Counted from the first letter of the stretch, positions 43,489 through 52,478 are shown. The stretch is DNA of 64,000 nt from Rhizobium sp. S152 (GCF_030380735.1 NZ_JAUDRZ010000026.1:931370-995369); one strand, 5' to 3'. Notes: generated by a model from the sequence alone, not told the origin. Numbers and translations: made by a program.

Positions 43489-44667
43489 TTAGCGTGAAGC
43501 CACGCGAATGTGACTGGAAAGGAGAAAGCTGTCGGGCAGCGCAAAGGGCACGTCCTGCCCGACGGTGATGAGAACGGCTGCCTGCGCCAGTCGGTGCGCC
43601 AGCCCGAAGCTCACCTTGAACCCGCCGGTCAGCGCAATCAGGCGCTCATGCTCGGGATGCCGCCCCACCATCGGATCGCGGTCGATCGCCTTGGGGCGCA
43701 ACCCCGCCCAGCGCTCGATCACGGGCGCATCGCGCAACGAAGGCACCAGCGCGCGGGCGGCGTCGAGAAGTGCATCGAGCTGGCTATCGGTGCCGAACGG
43801 GTCATCGAACCGGTTTTCACTGGTGCTACCGACCGCAACATGCCCGCCCTCATGCGCCACGACATATAGCCCGTCGCGGAAGATCGTCGGCAGGTCAGGA
43901 TCGATATCGGCCTTCAGAAGCGCCGCCTGCCCCTTCACTGCCTGCCCGAGCGGCTTGACAGGTCCGCTCGTCTGCTCGCCGAGCAGCGGAAATGACCGAT
44001 GCCCCGCTGCGATGATGCAGCGATCGAAGAGGATCGTCCCGACGCTCGTCAGGGCGCGCCCGGCATCGGCGTAGAGGCTTTGGAGTTCCGCATTCTCCAT
44101 TATCCTGACGTGCTGCGCCTTGCGCAGGAATGCGGCCAGAACGGCCGTCAGCGATCGTGGCGCCACCCGGGCCGCGAGCGTGTCGTGCACGAAACCGCCC
44201 TCCATGCCGGAGATATCGGGCCAGCCGGCAATCGGCGGCATATCGATGACATTCCAATGAAAGCACCGCTCACCCGCGTGCCAGTGAACGCCCGCATCGG
44301 ACGAATGCCCAAGCGCAATGTCGCGCAGATGCGGCTTCGGCAGCGGGATCAGCCGGCCGGAGCGGCGGTAGCCGGTCGACAGCCCGGTCTCCGCCTCCAG
44401 CGCCGCGATCTCGCCTTCCAGCGCAACCAGCGCATCGAACTGGAACTGCTTCTTCGGATTCCATTTGTCCGGCATATGCGGCATCAGTGCGCCGAGCAAT
44501 CCGCCGCTGGCGCCCTGCCCCAGCGCGCCCGCGTCGATCAGCATGGTGTCGATGCCCAGGCGCTCGGCATGAACGGCAGCCCAAAGCCCCATGATACCAC
44601 CGCCGACGATCAGAAGTGCCGTGGACGATTGACCGGAAGCCGAGGCAGGACTATCGGCTGTGGACAT
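43489..44667 (-). CDS. FAD-dependent oxidoreductase (DAO fold), probable MnmC oxidase half
   Basis: 392 residues. It starts with a Pro/Ser-rich tail and then LLIVGGGIMGLWAAVHAERLGIDTMLIDAG, the GxGxxG-E/D FAD motif, with GQGASGGLLGALMPHM soon after, and ends with GGFKVSFGLAHRLAQ, both typical of the DAO family. The gene is divergent from mnmD with start codons that overlap. In gammaproteobacteria one MnmC protein has both a methyltransferase and such an oxidase for wobble uridine 34 of tRNA; here they are split. That this is the oxidase half is inferred from the neighbour, not proven. Confidence 0.72.
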   Translation of the reverse strand: MSTADSPASASGQSSTALLIVGGGIMGLWAAVHAERLGIDTMLIDAGALGQGASGGLLGALMPHMPDKWNPKKQFQFDALVALEGEIAALEAETGLSTGYRRSGRLIPLPKPHLRDIALGHSSDAGVHWHAGERCFHWNVIDMPPIAGWPDISGMEGGFVHDTLAARVAPRSLTAVLAAFLRKAQHVRIMENAELQSLYADAGRALTSVGTILFDRCIIAAGHRSFPLLGEQTSGPVKPLGQAVKGQAALLKADIDPDLPTIFRDGLYVVAHEGGHVAVGSTSENRFDDPFGTDSQLDALLDAARALVPSLRDAPVIERWAGLRPKAIDRDPMVGRHPEHERLIALTGGFKVSFGLAHRLAQAAVLITVGQDVPFALPDSFLLSSHIRVASR

Positions 44668-45382
44668 GACAGATACGAGCCCCGAACAGATTGACGCGAA
44701 GAACCAGCCGCTTGAATGGCGCGACGGCGATATGCCCTATTCGCCGGCCTTTGGCGACCATTTTTATTGCCAGACCGACGGCCGGCTCGAATGCGGCCAT
44801 GTCTTCCTCTCGGGCAACGGCCTGCCGGATCGCTGGACCGGACGCGACAGTTTCAAGATCGGCGAACTGGGTTTCGGCACCGGGCTGAACTTCGCGGAAA
44901 CGTGGCGGCAGTGGAAGGAACATCGCGCAGAGGGCCAGCACCTGCGCTTCATGTCCTTCGAACTCTACCCCATGCAGCGCGACGAGATCGATCGCGCCCT
45001 GTCGCACTGGCCGGAGATTACTGCCGAGCGCGCGGCGCTCTCGGCCGCGTGGCCCGAGAAGCCCGAGGGCGTCGTGTCGCTCGATCTCGACCAACAAACC
45101 CGCCTCAGCGTCGTCTGCGGCGCCGCGATCGATCGCGTGTCGGCGGCGGCTGCCGATTTCGATGCCTGGTATCTCGACGGTTTCGCGCCGTCGCGCAATG
45201 CCGACATGTGGTCGGAGCAACTGATGCGCCTCGTGTTCGAAAAGACCGTCAGCGGCGGCAGCTTCGCCACCTATGCGGCGGCGGGCTTCGTCCGGCGCAA
45301 TCTCATCGCCGCCGGCTTCGCGCTCGAGCGCCGCCCGGGCTTCGCCGGCAAGCGCGAGATGCTTTGCGGCGTCAAACCCTGA
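44666..45382 (+). CDS. mnmD: tRNA wobble uridine methyltransferase MnmD
   Basis: 238 residues from the ATG at 44666; a GTG at 44660 is in frame. It shows LEWRDGDMPYSPAFGDHFYC, then FKIGELGFGTGLNFAETW as the AdoMet site, and the DAWYLDGFAPSRNADMWSEQ block with the catalytic Asp, followed by GSFATYAAAGFVRRNL. This is the methyltransferase half of MnmC, which makes mnm5s2U from nm5s2U at position 34. The start codon shares CATG with the start of the divergent FAD gene on the opposite strand. Confidence 0.92.
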   Translation: MTDTSPEQIDAKNQPLEWRDGDMPYSPAFGDHFYCQTDGRLECGHVFLSGNGLPDRWTGRDSFKIGELGFGTGLNFAETWRQWKEHRAEGQHLRFMSFELYPMQRDEIDRALSHWPEITAERAALSAAWPEKPEGVVSLDLDQQTRLSVVCGAAIDRVSAAAADFDAWYLDGFAPSRNADMWSEQLMRLVFEKTVSGGSFATYAAAGFVRRNLIAAGFALERRPGFAGKREMLCGVKP

Positions 45383-45386
45383 AGGC

Positions 45387-45986
45387 CTACGCCGGCCGAT
45401 AGGTCAGCGCCACCGCGCCCTTGGGAAAGACTTTCGAGTCGGTGAGCGTAAGCTGCCGTGGCGCAAGGATCTCGGAGAAGATCGGCAATCCCTGGCCCAG
45501 CGCCAGCGGATAGACCATCAGCATATAGCTATCGACGAGGTTCTCGGCGATCAGGCTGCGCGCGAAAATGGCGCCCCCATGCGCGATGATCGGCTTGCCG
45601 TCCACAGCCTTCAGCCTTGCGACCTCCTCGGCGGGATCGCCGCTCGCCACATAGGCCTCGCCCCAGCTCCCGGCACCTGGCTGCAGCTCTCCGGCCTGCT
45701 CGCTGCGGGCGTTGACGCCAGCAAGAATTGCCCGCCCCTGCTTCGAAAAGACCGCCTTGGGGATCTGGTTCATCGGCGGAGCGAAGACGCCGGTGGAGGT
45801 CGGCCAGAAACCGGCCATGCCCTCGAAGGTGCGGCTGCCCATGATGTGAAGGCTGGCGTTCCAGACGTTCTCCAGCTTCCAGTCGATCGCCTCCTGGTCG
45901 CCGCTGAATATCCAGTCGACCTCGCCGCCCGGTCCGCTGACGAAGCCGTCGAGCGACATCGACATTGTCAGGATCAGTTCTCTCAT
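45387..45986 (-). CDS. Dihydrofolate reductase-like (RibD C-terminal) protein
   Basis: 199 residues from MRELILTMSMSLDGFVSGPGGEVDW with an excellent AGGAGGAAACG. The NADPH-binding fold of RibD C-terminal/DHFR-like reductases shows HIMGSRTFEGMAGFWP and IIAHGGAIFARSLIAENLVDSYMLMVYP. Such proteins are frequent in rhizobia, with no defined substrate; true RibD is usually joined to a deaminase. The gene converges with mnmD 4 bases apart and lies 98 bases downstream of the histidine kinase on the same strand. Confidence 0.85.
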   Translation of the reverse strand: MRELILTMSMSLDGFVSGPGGEVDWIFSGDQEAIDWKLENVWNASLHIMGSRTFEGMAGFWPTSTGVFAPPMNQIPKAVFSKQGRAILAGVNARSEQAGELQPGAGSWGEAYVASGDPAEEVARLKAVDGKPIIAHGGAIFARSLIAENLVDSYMLMVYPLALGQGLPIFSEILAPRQLTLTDSKVFPKGAVALTYRPA

Positions 45987-46084
45987 CGTTTCCTCCTCGC
46001 CTCTCTTCAACCCAAGGACGGATGAGATCGGCCACTTCCGACAGGAGGATCGCGACGCCCGGCAAATCCTCGGGAAACGCGACG

Positions 46085-48931
46085 TCAGCGCGCCGTTTGT
46101 CCCGTCGGTTGCCCGGCAGCGGCACGCCAGCGGGCGATCTTCGCCTCCAGCAACTCCGGGCTGATCGGCTTCGACATGTAGTCGTCCATCCCGGCCTCGA
46201 AGCAGAGTTCGCGGTCCGTTTCCAGCGCATGGGCGGTGACGCCGATGATCGGGACATGGCCGCCCTGCACAGCCTCCAGCTCGCGGATCCGCCGGGTGGC
46301 GTCATGGCCGTTCATGACGGGCATGGAGACGTCCATCATGATGATGCCAGGCGCATGCTTGTGCCACGCATCGACGGCCTCCCGCCCGTTGCCGACCACA
46401 AGGAAGCCAAGACCGGTTCCCTGCAGAATCTGCGTGAAGACGATCTGGTTGACCTCGTTGTCCTCGGCCACCAGCACGTCGATCGCGCCATCACGCCGCG
46501 GCGGCGCCGACAGGAGCGCGCTGTCGGTCTGCGGCAGCGCCTTCGACGTCACGGCATGCGCCTCGCCCTCGTCCCACACCGGCTTGACGCGGCTTGCCCT
46601 GATAACCTCGGCAACGGTGTTGCGCAGCACATTGGCGCGCGCCGGCTTCATCAGATGCGCCTGGCCGTTCAGCGCCGCGAATTCCTTTTCCGCTTCGGCG
46701 ATGTCCATCGACGTCAGGAAGATGATCGGCAGCGTCTTGAAGCGCTGGTCGACGCGCAGCGCGCGGGCGACGCCGGCGCCATCCATTCCGGGGATCTGGT
46801 AGTCGAGAATGAGCGCGTCGATCTTGACGCCCGCCTCGTGCGCGGCCTCGAGGATGGCGATTCCCATCGGCCCGTCCTCGGCCGCGGCGCCGTCGAAGCC
46901 CCAGAGCGAAAGCTGTTCGGTCAGGATTTGACGGTTGACCGCGTTGTCGTCGATGGCAAGCACCCGCGCGCCCTGCACGGTGACAGGCAGCGGCTTCTGC
47001 TCGACGCGGGCCGCGGCGATGACGAGTGGCAGATGAACGGTGAAGATCGATCCTGTTCCGGGCTCGCTGTCCGCCTCGATATAGCCGCCGAAGAGATCGA
47101 CCAGCCCAGCGGTGATGGCAAGGCCCAGCCCCGTCCCCTCGTGCCGCCGCGTCGAGGAGCCGTCGATCTGCGAGAACTTCTCGAAGATCGCTTCGAGCTG
47201 TTCGGTAGGAACGCCGATACCGGTATCCTCCACCCTGATGCAGGCTGTGATTTCGTCTCCCGCGCCGGGAACGAAGCCGAGATCGACCAGCACATGTCCC
47301 CGCTCGGTGAACTTGACGGCGTTGCCGACGAGATTGGTGACGATCTGGCGGAAACGGCCGGCATCGCCGATCACCGACGATGGCAGGTCCGGCGCCGTGC
47401 GCACCAGAAGCTCGATATCTTTTTCGGCAGCCGCCGACGACAAGAGCGTCGCCACGTCCTCCACGGCCTCGACTATATCGAACGGCGCGCGACGCAGGGT
47501 CATCTGCCCGGCATCGATCTTCGAGAAATCGAGAATATCGTTGATGATCGTCACCAGCGCATTGCCCGATTTGACGATGATATCGATGAAGGTCTTCTGC
47601 CGGGCATCGAGATCGGTTTTCGCCAACAGTTCCGCCATACCGAGAACGCCGTTCATCGGCGTGCGGATCTCATGGCTCATGTTGGCGAGGAACTCGGACT
47701 TTACACGGTCGGCAGCCTCGGCACGCTCCAGCAGCCGCTGCAGCTCGACCTCACGCTCCTTCGCATCAGTCACGTCGGTGAACAGTGCCACCCAGTGCTG
47801 GCGTTCGCTCATCGTCGCGTCGAGGTTGACCCAGCGCTCACCGCGCACATGGAACGGCGTGGAGATCGGCTTCCCGGCCGCGATATGGGTCCGCCAGCCT
47901 TGCAGGATCGCGTCCTCGTCGCCATGGAAATCGCCACGCTCGGCGCAGAACCGAAACAGATCGATCCATTCCCTGCCGACGGCAAGATAGTCGGAAGGAA
48001 TATCGAGGATTTCGGCCAGCGGATCGCTGGCAAGGAGGGTTCGACCGTTTTGCACGATCATCAACCCCTGCGACATCGCCTGCGTCGCGTCCTGCAGGAG
48101 ATCGCCGAGCCGTTCGAATGCTTCCCGCGTCTCGTGAATCTCCTGCTCGCGCTCCCGCACCGACGTGACGTCGGTATAGGAAAGCAGGACATGCCCGTTG
48201 GAAAGTGGACGCCCGCCCAAAAGTACGCGCTTGTTGCCGATCCAGCCTAGTTCAACGGGCTCCTGGCGCCCGGCGGCCAGATGCTCCTCGCGCCGCGCGA
48301 GAATATCCTCGGGCGTCAGCGTCGCGTCGTAGCGCCCGAAACGATGATTGCGGCGGATGATCTCGATGAAATCGGTGCCATCGAGCGCCTCCTCTCGCGG
48401 CAAATCCCAGACATCGTAGAACGCGTTGTTGGCATAAAGCACCTTTCGCGCGCCGTCGAGGATCAGAACGCCGATCGGCAAGCTGTTCAACACGAGTTCG
48501 ATCTCGCGGCGCAGCTCGCGGTTTTCGACATCGACCGCCGGTGCTCGACCGGAGATGCCCGCAACGGCCTGACGCGGCCGCGCCGCCTTCTCGAAGAGGC
48601 CGAGTACATAGACCCTGGCTTCCGACGGCATGAAGCTCTCGATCCGCACCCGCTCGTGGTCGACCCCATCGGCGTCAAAGCAGATGGCGCTTTCCTCGGT
48701 ACCGAAGACCAGCGCCCGTCGCTCCTTGTCCTCGCGACCCTCTTCTTCCGGGCGATCGAAGAGTTCGCGGCTGCGGCGGCCGATGAAATCGGAAATCTCC
48801 AGCCCGAAGAAATCGGCATAGGCGGCATTGACCGCGACGTAGTGCAACTCGCTGTTCTTGACATAGGCAGGGCTGCCCAGATCCGCGATCCGGCGGCAGG
48901 CCAGTTCGAGAAGGTCCCCGCTCGATCCCAA
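46085..48931 (-). CDS. Hybrid sensor histidine kinase with three PAS and two receiver domains
   Basis: 948 residues, soluble. PAS 1 (about 10-110) and PAS 2 (about 140-250) are followed by a PAS-7 type domain (about 280-395). The HisKA helix has FLANMSHEIRTPMNGVLGM with phospho-His near residue 420, and HATPase_c (about 530-645) shows NLVGNAVKFTERG, VEDTGIGVP and GTGLGLAITAGLVDLFGG. Receiver 1 (about 660-775) and receiver 2 (about 820-940) have the acceptor Asp in ALILDYQIPGMDG and IIMMDVSMPVMNG. There is no membrane span, so it senses a cytoplasmic signal. There is no separate regulator next to it; a phosphotransfer protein must act elsewhere. A perfect CtrA box lies in its promoter. Confidence 0.93.
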   Translation of the reverse strand: MGSSGDLLELACRRIADLGSPAYVKNSELHYVAVNAAYADFFGLEISDFIGRRSRELFDRPEEEGREDKERRALVFGTEESAICFDADGVDHERVRIESFMPSEARVYVLGLFEKAARPRQAVAGISGRAPAVDVENRELRREIELVLNSLPIGVLILDGARKVLYANNAFYDVWDLPREEALDGTDFIEIIRRNHRFGRYDATLTPEDILARREEHLAAGRQEPVELGWIGNKRVLLGGRPLSNGHVLLSYTDVTSVREREQEIHETREAFERLGDLLQDATQAMSQGLMIVQNGRTLLASDPLAEILDIPSDYLAVGREWIDLFRFCAERGDFHGDEDAILQGWRTHIAAGKPISTPFHVRGERWVNLDATMSERQHWVALFTDVTDAKEREVELQRLLERAEAADRVKSEFLANMSHEIRTPMNGVLGMAELLAKTDLDARQKTFIDIIVKSGNALVTIINDILDFSKIDAGQMTLRRAPFDIVEAVEDVATLLSSAAAEKDIELLVRTAPDLPSSVIGDAGRFRQIVTNLVGNAVKFTERGHVLVDLGFVPGAGDEITACIRVEDTGIGVPTEQLEAIFEKFSQIDGSSTRRHEGTGLGLAITAGLVDLFGGYIEADSEPGTGSIFTVHLPLVIAAARVEQKPLPVTVQGARVLAIDDNAVNRQILTEQLSLWGFDGAAAEDGPMGIAILEAAHEAGVKIDALILDYQIPGMDGAGVARALRVDQRFKTLPIIFLTSMDIAEAEKEFAALNGQAHLMKPARANVLRNTVAEVIRASRVKPVWDEGEAHAVTSKALPQTDSALLSAPPRRDGAIDVLVAEDNEVNQIVFTQILQGTGLGFLVVGNGREAVDAWHKHAPGIIMMDVSMPVMNGHDATRRIRELEAVQGGHVPIIGVTAHALETDRELCFEAGMDDYMSKPISPELLEAKIARWRAAAGQPTGQTAR

Positions 48932-48970
48932 GAAATGTGCTCCTGCTGAAATGGAATTGTGCTTCGGAGC

Positions 48971-49004
48971 GACTATAGCGGCCAGGGCTTTAACAAGGCT
49001 TTAA
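48971..49004 (-). promoter_or_regulatory. Candidate CtrA-activated promoter of the hybrid kinase
   Basis: TTAA-CAAGGCT-TTAA at 48990-49004 is a perfect full CtrA box (TTAA-N7-TTAA). On the minus strand a CTATAG hexamer lies at 48974-48979, about 17 bases downstream of the second half-site, so the box would overlap the -35 region as in CtrA-activated promoters. The kinase start is 59 bases away. Binding is inferred. Confidence 0.6.
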
Positions 49005-49183
49005 CCATGATGATCGTGACGACGAACGAATACGGCGCCTCAATCCAGGGGAAATCTTGAAACGTGATCTCCGGACGCGATGAAATTCAGCGCCGCCGCG
49101 CCATATTCCTTGTGTCCGCAGCGATTGACGCGGATCCTGTTGACGACGTTCGAACCAAGCCTCGTCGATGAAAGGAAACGAGC

Positions 49184-49609
49184 ATGTCCGTTCTTCATAA
49201 AAGCATGGCGGCGGGCCTGATTGCATTGACACTGACAGCAGCCCCTCTGGCAACGGCGACGTCCGCGAATGCGGGCTCCGACGAGGCCTTCTGGGGCGGC
49301 ATTGCGGTAGGCGCGATTGGCGGCGCACTTCTGACGCAAGTCATACCGCCGATCTATCCCGCCTACGACTACCCGGCCTACGGACCCTATTATCGGCCCT
49401 ACGCGCAGGTCTACTACGACGGCTACTATAGGGCCTACCCGCGGCCTTACTACAGGCCTTACTACAGGCCGTACTACCGGCCCTATTATCGGCCGTACTA
49501 TCCAAGCTACTATCGTCCCTACCGCTACTATCGGCCATATGGCTACTGTCACGTCGAACGGCGCTACGACCGGGGTGGCGGATATTACACCGTGCGCGTC
49601 TGCCGCTGA
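49184..49609 (+). CDS. Secreted Tyr/Pro/Arg repeat protein
   Basis: 141 residues. A signal peptide is evident (MSVLHKSMAAGLIALTLTAAPLATA, cut near ANAG at residue 31), then a short Gly-rich hydrophobic stretch (WGGIAVGAIGGALLTQVIPP). Residues 55-115 are built from YYRP units: at least four perfect YYRP tetrapeptides in a row, plus variants, encoded by a 12-base unit (TACTACAGGCCT and close forms) at about 49443-49503. The end has two cysteines (GYCHVE, VRVCR). Unknown function; similar Tyr/Pro-rich surface proteins are common in Rhizobiales. A Tyr-rich surface layer or crosslinking role is speculation. Confidence 0.8.
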   Translation: MSVLHKSMAAGLIALTLTAAPLATATSANAGSDEAFWGGIAVGAIGGALLTQVIPPIYPAYDYPAYGPYYRPYAQVYYDGYYRAYPRPYYRPYYRPYYRPYYRPYYPSYYRPYRYYRPYGYCHVERRYDRGGGYYTVRVCR

Positions 49610-49958
49610 CGCGGCGCGGCAATCGGATTTTGGTGCCCGGCGCCGCATCGAGACGCCGCCGGATAAAGCTTTATGCGGCCTCACCCTTGACTTTCCTGAC
49701 GATCTGGACCAAATGCAGGCCAGCTTTCACCTTCCGGCCGCCGCGTGAGCGTGCCCCTGCCAGTAAATAGGATGCAGGAAGAAGGACAAAAGCGCATTTC
49801 GAATGGACCGCATCTAGAAGACGCGGCAGAAGCGCTGGAAAGCTTTTTCCAACAAGACAAGTTCCCACTTCACGCGGGGTTCTTGACGCCAGAGTAACAC
49901 CGGACCGCAAACCCGCGTTCCGGCGGTATTGTTTTGGCGCCCCTGAAAAGGTTATGAC
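49610..49958 (+). other. Long leader before the DEAD-box helicase
   Basis: 349 bases with no credible gene. It contains a GC-rich start, then a purine-rich stretch (AGGAAGAAGGACAAAAG near 49780) and a moderately AT-rich end. Long untranslated leaders are usual for cold-shock helicase genes, where they fold to control translation; whether this one does is unknown. I saw no riboswitch motif that I recognise. Confidence 0.5.
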
Positions 49959-51635
49959 TTGACCAATTTTGAATCGCTTGGTGTTTCCAAGCCGATCGTC
50001 GCCACACTGTTCCAGCTCGGCATCGAGACGCCGACTCCCATCCAGGAAAAGGCGATCCCGCTTCTTCTCGAAGGCCGCGATCTTATCGGCCTCGCCCAGA
50101 CCGGCACCGGCAAGACGGCCGCCTTCGGCCTGCCGCTGATCGAAAAGCTGATCCCGGAAGAACGCCGCCCCGACAACCGCACCACCCGCACGCTGATCCT
50201 GGCGCCGACCCGCGAGCTGGTGAACCAGATCGCCCAGAACCTGAAGAACTTCCTGCGCAAGTCGCACCTGCGCATCAACGTCGTCGTTGGTGGCGTGTCG
50301 ATCAACAAGCAGCAGCTGCAGCTTGAAAAGGGCACCGACATTCTCGTCGCCACCCCCGGCCGCCTGCTCGACCTCGTCGCCCGCCGCGCCATCGGCCTGA
50401 CCGCCGTGCGCTACCTCGTGCTCGACGAAGCCGACCAGATGCTCGACCTCGGCTTCGTGCACGACCTGCGCAAGATTTCCAAGATGGTGCCGAAGCGCCG
50501 CCAGACGATGCTCTTCTCCGCCACCATGCCGAAGTCGATCGCCGATCTCGCCGCCGACTTCCTGACCGATCCGGTCAAGGTCGAAGTGACGCCTCCGGGC
50601 AAGGCCGCCGACAAGGTCGAGCAGTATGTCCACTTCGTCAACGGCAAGAACGACAAGACCGACCTTCTGAAGAAGTCGCTGACGCAGAACCCGGATGGTC
50701 GCTCCATCGTCTTCCTGCGCACCAAGCACGGCGCCGAGAAGCTGATGAAGCATCTCGATTCCGTCGGCTACTCGGTCGCCTCGATCCACGGCAACAAGAG
50801 CCAGGGTCAGCGCGAGCGCGCGCTGAAGGCCTTCAAGGACGGCGACATCAAGACGCTGATCGCCACCGACGTCGCCGCCCGAGGCATCGACATCCCGGCT
50901 GTCAGCCACGTCTACAACTACGACCTGCCTGAAGTTCCAGACGCCTACGTCCACCGCATCGGCCGTACCGCCCGCGCCGGTCGCGACGGCATCGCGATCG
51001 CCTTCTGCGCACCGGATGAAACCCGTCTGCTGCGCGACATCGAGCGCCTGATGAACATCTCGATCGCGGTTGCCAGCGGCGAAGCCCCGGCAAACATGAA
51101 CGCCGCGCCGAAGCGCGGCAACGGCAATGGCGGCAACCGTGGCCAGGGTCGTGGCGGTGAAGGCCGTGGCGGCGAAGGTCGTCGTGACGCCCGCGCCGGT
51201 CGCCCCGAGCGCCGTCCGCGTCCGGAAGCCGGCAACGAAGTCCGCGCCAACGAGGAACGCCGCGAGCGTGCTCCCCGTCCTGAGCGTCGCACCGAGCGCA
51301 ACGAGGATTTCCGCGGCCAGCGTCGCGGCGAAGCCACGCCGGTCACGGCAGGCCCTGATAACGATCTCGCTTCGACCTCGGATTTCCGTGGCGCCGGCCA
51401 GGCCCGCAAGCAGCAGCGTCCCCAGCACGGCAACCACGCCCATGGCGACGCCAACCGTCACCAGCCCGGCGGCGGCGCCCGCAATGCGCACGGTCGTCCC
51501 GGCCGCAAGCACGGCGAGGATCGCGGCCAGCACACCGGCAACGCTGGTGGCGAGCGTCGCGAAGGCAACGGCGGCAAGCGTCGTGGCGGCCCCTCGCGCG
51601 GCGGCAATGGCGGCCAGCGCCGCGAACGCGCATAA
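49959..51635 (+). CDS. rhlE: DEAD-box RNA helicase, RhlE type
   Basis: 558 residues with a TTG start; no ATG is in frame nearby and MTNFESLGVSKPI is the family start. Helicase core residues 1-370 have motif Q (TPTPIQEKAIP), I (AQTGTGKT), Ia (PTRELVNQ), II (DEAD), III (SAT), V and VI (HRIGRTARAGRDG). From residue 385 on the C-terminus is an Arg/Gly/Glu/His-rich low-complexity tail (RGGEGRGGEGRRDARAGRPERR and similar) typical of RhlE-like proteins and likely to bind RNA or form condensates. Such helicases help ribosome assembly and cold adaptation. A strong terminator follows. Confidence 0.94.
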   Translation: MTNFESLGVSKPIVATLFQLGIETPTPIQEKAIPLLLEGRDLIGLAQTGTGKTAAFGLPLIEKLIPEERRPDNRTTRTLILAPTRELVNQIAQNLKNFLRKSHLRINVVVGGVSINKQQLQLEKGTDILVATPGRLLDLVARRAIGLTAVRYLVLDEADQMLDLGFVHDLRKISKMVPKRRQTMLFSATMPKSIADLAADFLTDPVKVEVTPPGKAADKVEQYVHFVNGKNDKTDLLKKSLTQNPDGRSIVFLRTKHGAEKLMKHLDSVGYSVASIHGNKSQGQRERALKAFKDGDIKTLIATDVAARGIDIPAVSHVYNYDLPEVPDAYVHRIGRTARAGRDGIAIAFCAPDETRLLRDIERLMNISIAVASGEAPANMNAAPKRGNGNGGNRGQGRGGEGRGGEGRRDARAGRPERRPRPEAGNEVRANEERRERAPRPERRTERNEDFRGQRRGEATPVTAGPDNDLASTSDFRGAGQARKQQRPQHGNHAHGDANRHQPGGGARNAHGRPGRKHGEDRGQHTGNAGGERREGNGGKRRGGPSRGGNGGQRRERA

Positions 51636-51690
51636 GCGCTTCGCTCTGAGTGAATAGGGGCGGCGGAAAACACCGCCGCCCGGAAACCGA

Positions 51691-51721
51691 AAAACCTCCG
51701 GCGACCACCGGAGGTTTTTTG
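51691..51721 (+). terminator. Rho-independent terminator of rhlE
   Basis: AACCTCCGG and CCGGAGGTT form a 9-bp stem with a 6-base loop followed by a run of T (TTTTTT). It lies 56 bases after the rhlE stop and could also act for the convergent gene at 51747. Confidence 0.92.
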
Positions 51722-51746
51722 TTGCCGATGCGCCGGCGACGCGAAC

Positions 51747-52478
51747 CTATTGGGCGCCCATATCCATCTGCTCGACCTCGACCGGGCTCACCTCCCCGGG
51801 CTTGATCTTGAGCGTCTGCTTTGCCGCCGGCCGTGGTGGCCTGGCGCCGCCCTGCCCCTGCTTGGCCTGCTGGTTTTGCGCCTGCACCGCCTGCGAGATG
51901 GCGGCGGCGAGCGCCTTTCCGTCCACCTTCCCCTCGACCTTGCGGTTGCCGGCGGTGGGTGGCGCCGGCCTCGGCGCTGCGGCCGCTTCTGCGGGCAACG
52001 GCTGCCCGATGCGGCCGGACCGTACCTTCACCGGCCCGATCGCCCCGGCGCTGACATCGAACGGGCACTCGTAGGTCTGTCGCATCCATTGCCCGCGCGC
52101 CGTCAGGAAGCGGATGGAATCGCCGCGATAGACCACCAGCGGGCTGCTGCCGCCTGCCGGGTCCGCCTCCTGGAAAATGCCGGTGAAGGGACGGTTGAGC
52201 CAGTCGAAATCGATCGGCGCCGCGATCTCGATGGCGCGCGCGCAGGCAGGCGCCGCACGGTCCATGTTCGCCACCACGCAGGCCGCATCGCAGCCCTGCC
52301 CGGCGGTCTGCGCCTGAGGCGCATTGTTTTCAGCCCCTGGAGTTGCATTTACAGCCGCCGGCGGCTGGGCTCCTCCACCTTGTGGCGCCGCCCCCTGCGC
52401 CAACACCGTTCCGGCAGACAGCAACGACAGCGCAACGGATAATCCGCTCGCTACACCAATAAACATCACCTTGCGCAC
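51747..52478 (-). CDS. Secreted protein of unknown function with Pro/Ala/Gln-rich ends
   Basis: 243 residues. The signal peptide is MRKVMFIGVASGLSVALSLLS with cleavage after LAQ near residue 28. A Pro/Ala/Gln-rich linker leads to a central domain (residues 62-160) with four or more cysteines (GQGCDAACVVANMDRAAPACARA and YECPFDV) and a conserved GDSIRFLTARGQWMRQTYECPF block; the C-terminus (residues 165-243) is again Pro/Ala/Gln/Lys-rich. The family is not recognised by me. It is convergent with rhlE and divergent from the curli operon, so it shares the AT-rich regulatory region at 52479-52775. Confidence 0.7.
   Translation of the reverse strand: MRKVMFIGVASGLSVALSLLSAGTVLAQGAAPQGGGAQPPAAVNATPGAENNAPQAQTAGQGCDAACVVANMDRAAPACARAIEIAAPIDFDWLNRPFTGIFQEADPAGGSSPLVVYRGDSIRFLTARGQWMRQTYECPFDVSAGAIGPVKVRSGRIGQPLPAEAAAAPRPAPPTAGNRKVEGKVDGKALAAAISQAVQAQNQQAKQGQGGARPPRPAAKQTLKIKPGEVSPVEVEQMDMGAQ

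Noticed and set aside
43482..43498. TTCACG-TTTAG-CGTGAA hairpin at the end of the FAD oxidoreductase gene
   Set aside because: Only a 6-bp stem overlapping the coding end and without a T-run, too weak to call a terminator.
45965..48250. 761-codon + strand frame opposite the histidine kinase
   Set aside because: Antisense of a gene with clear PAS, HisKA and receiver motifs; Arg/His/Asp-rich translation typical of reverse frames in GC-rich DNA.
49671..51533. Long antisense open frame opposite the DEAD-box helicase
   Set aside because: It mirrors the helicase codon structure (GC-rich third positions on the + strand) and has no family features; it is a shadow.
51747..52478. Secreted protein as an IalB (invasion-associated) family member
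   Set aside because: The length and secretion fit loosely, but the conserved IalB core was not recognised; left unnamed.
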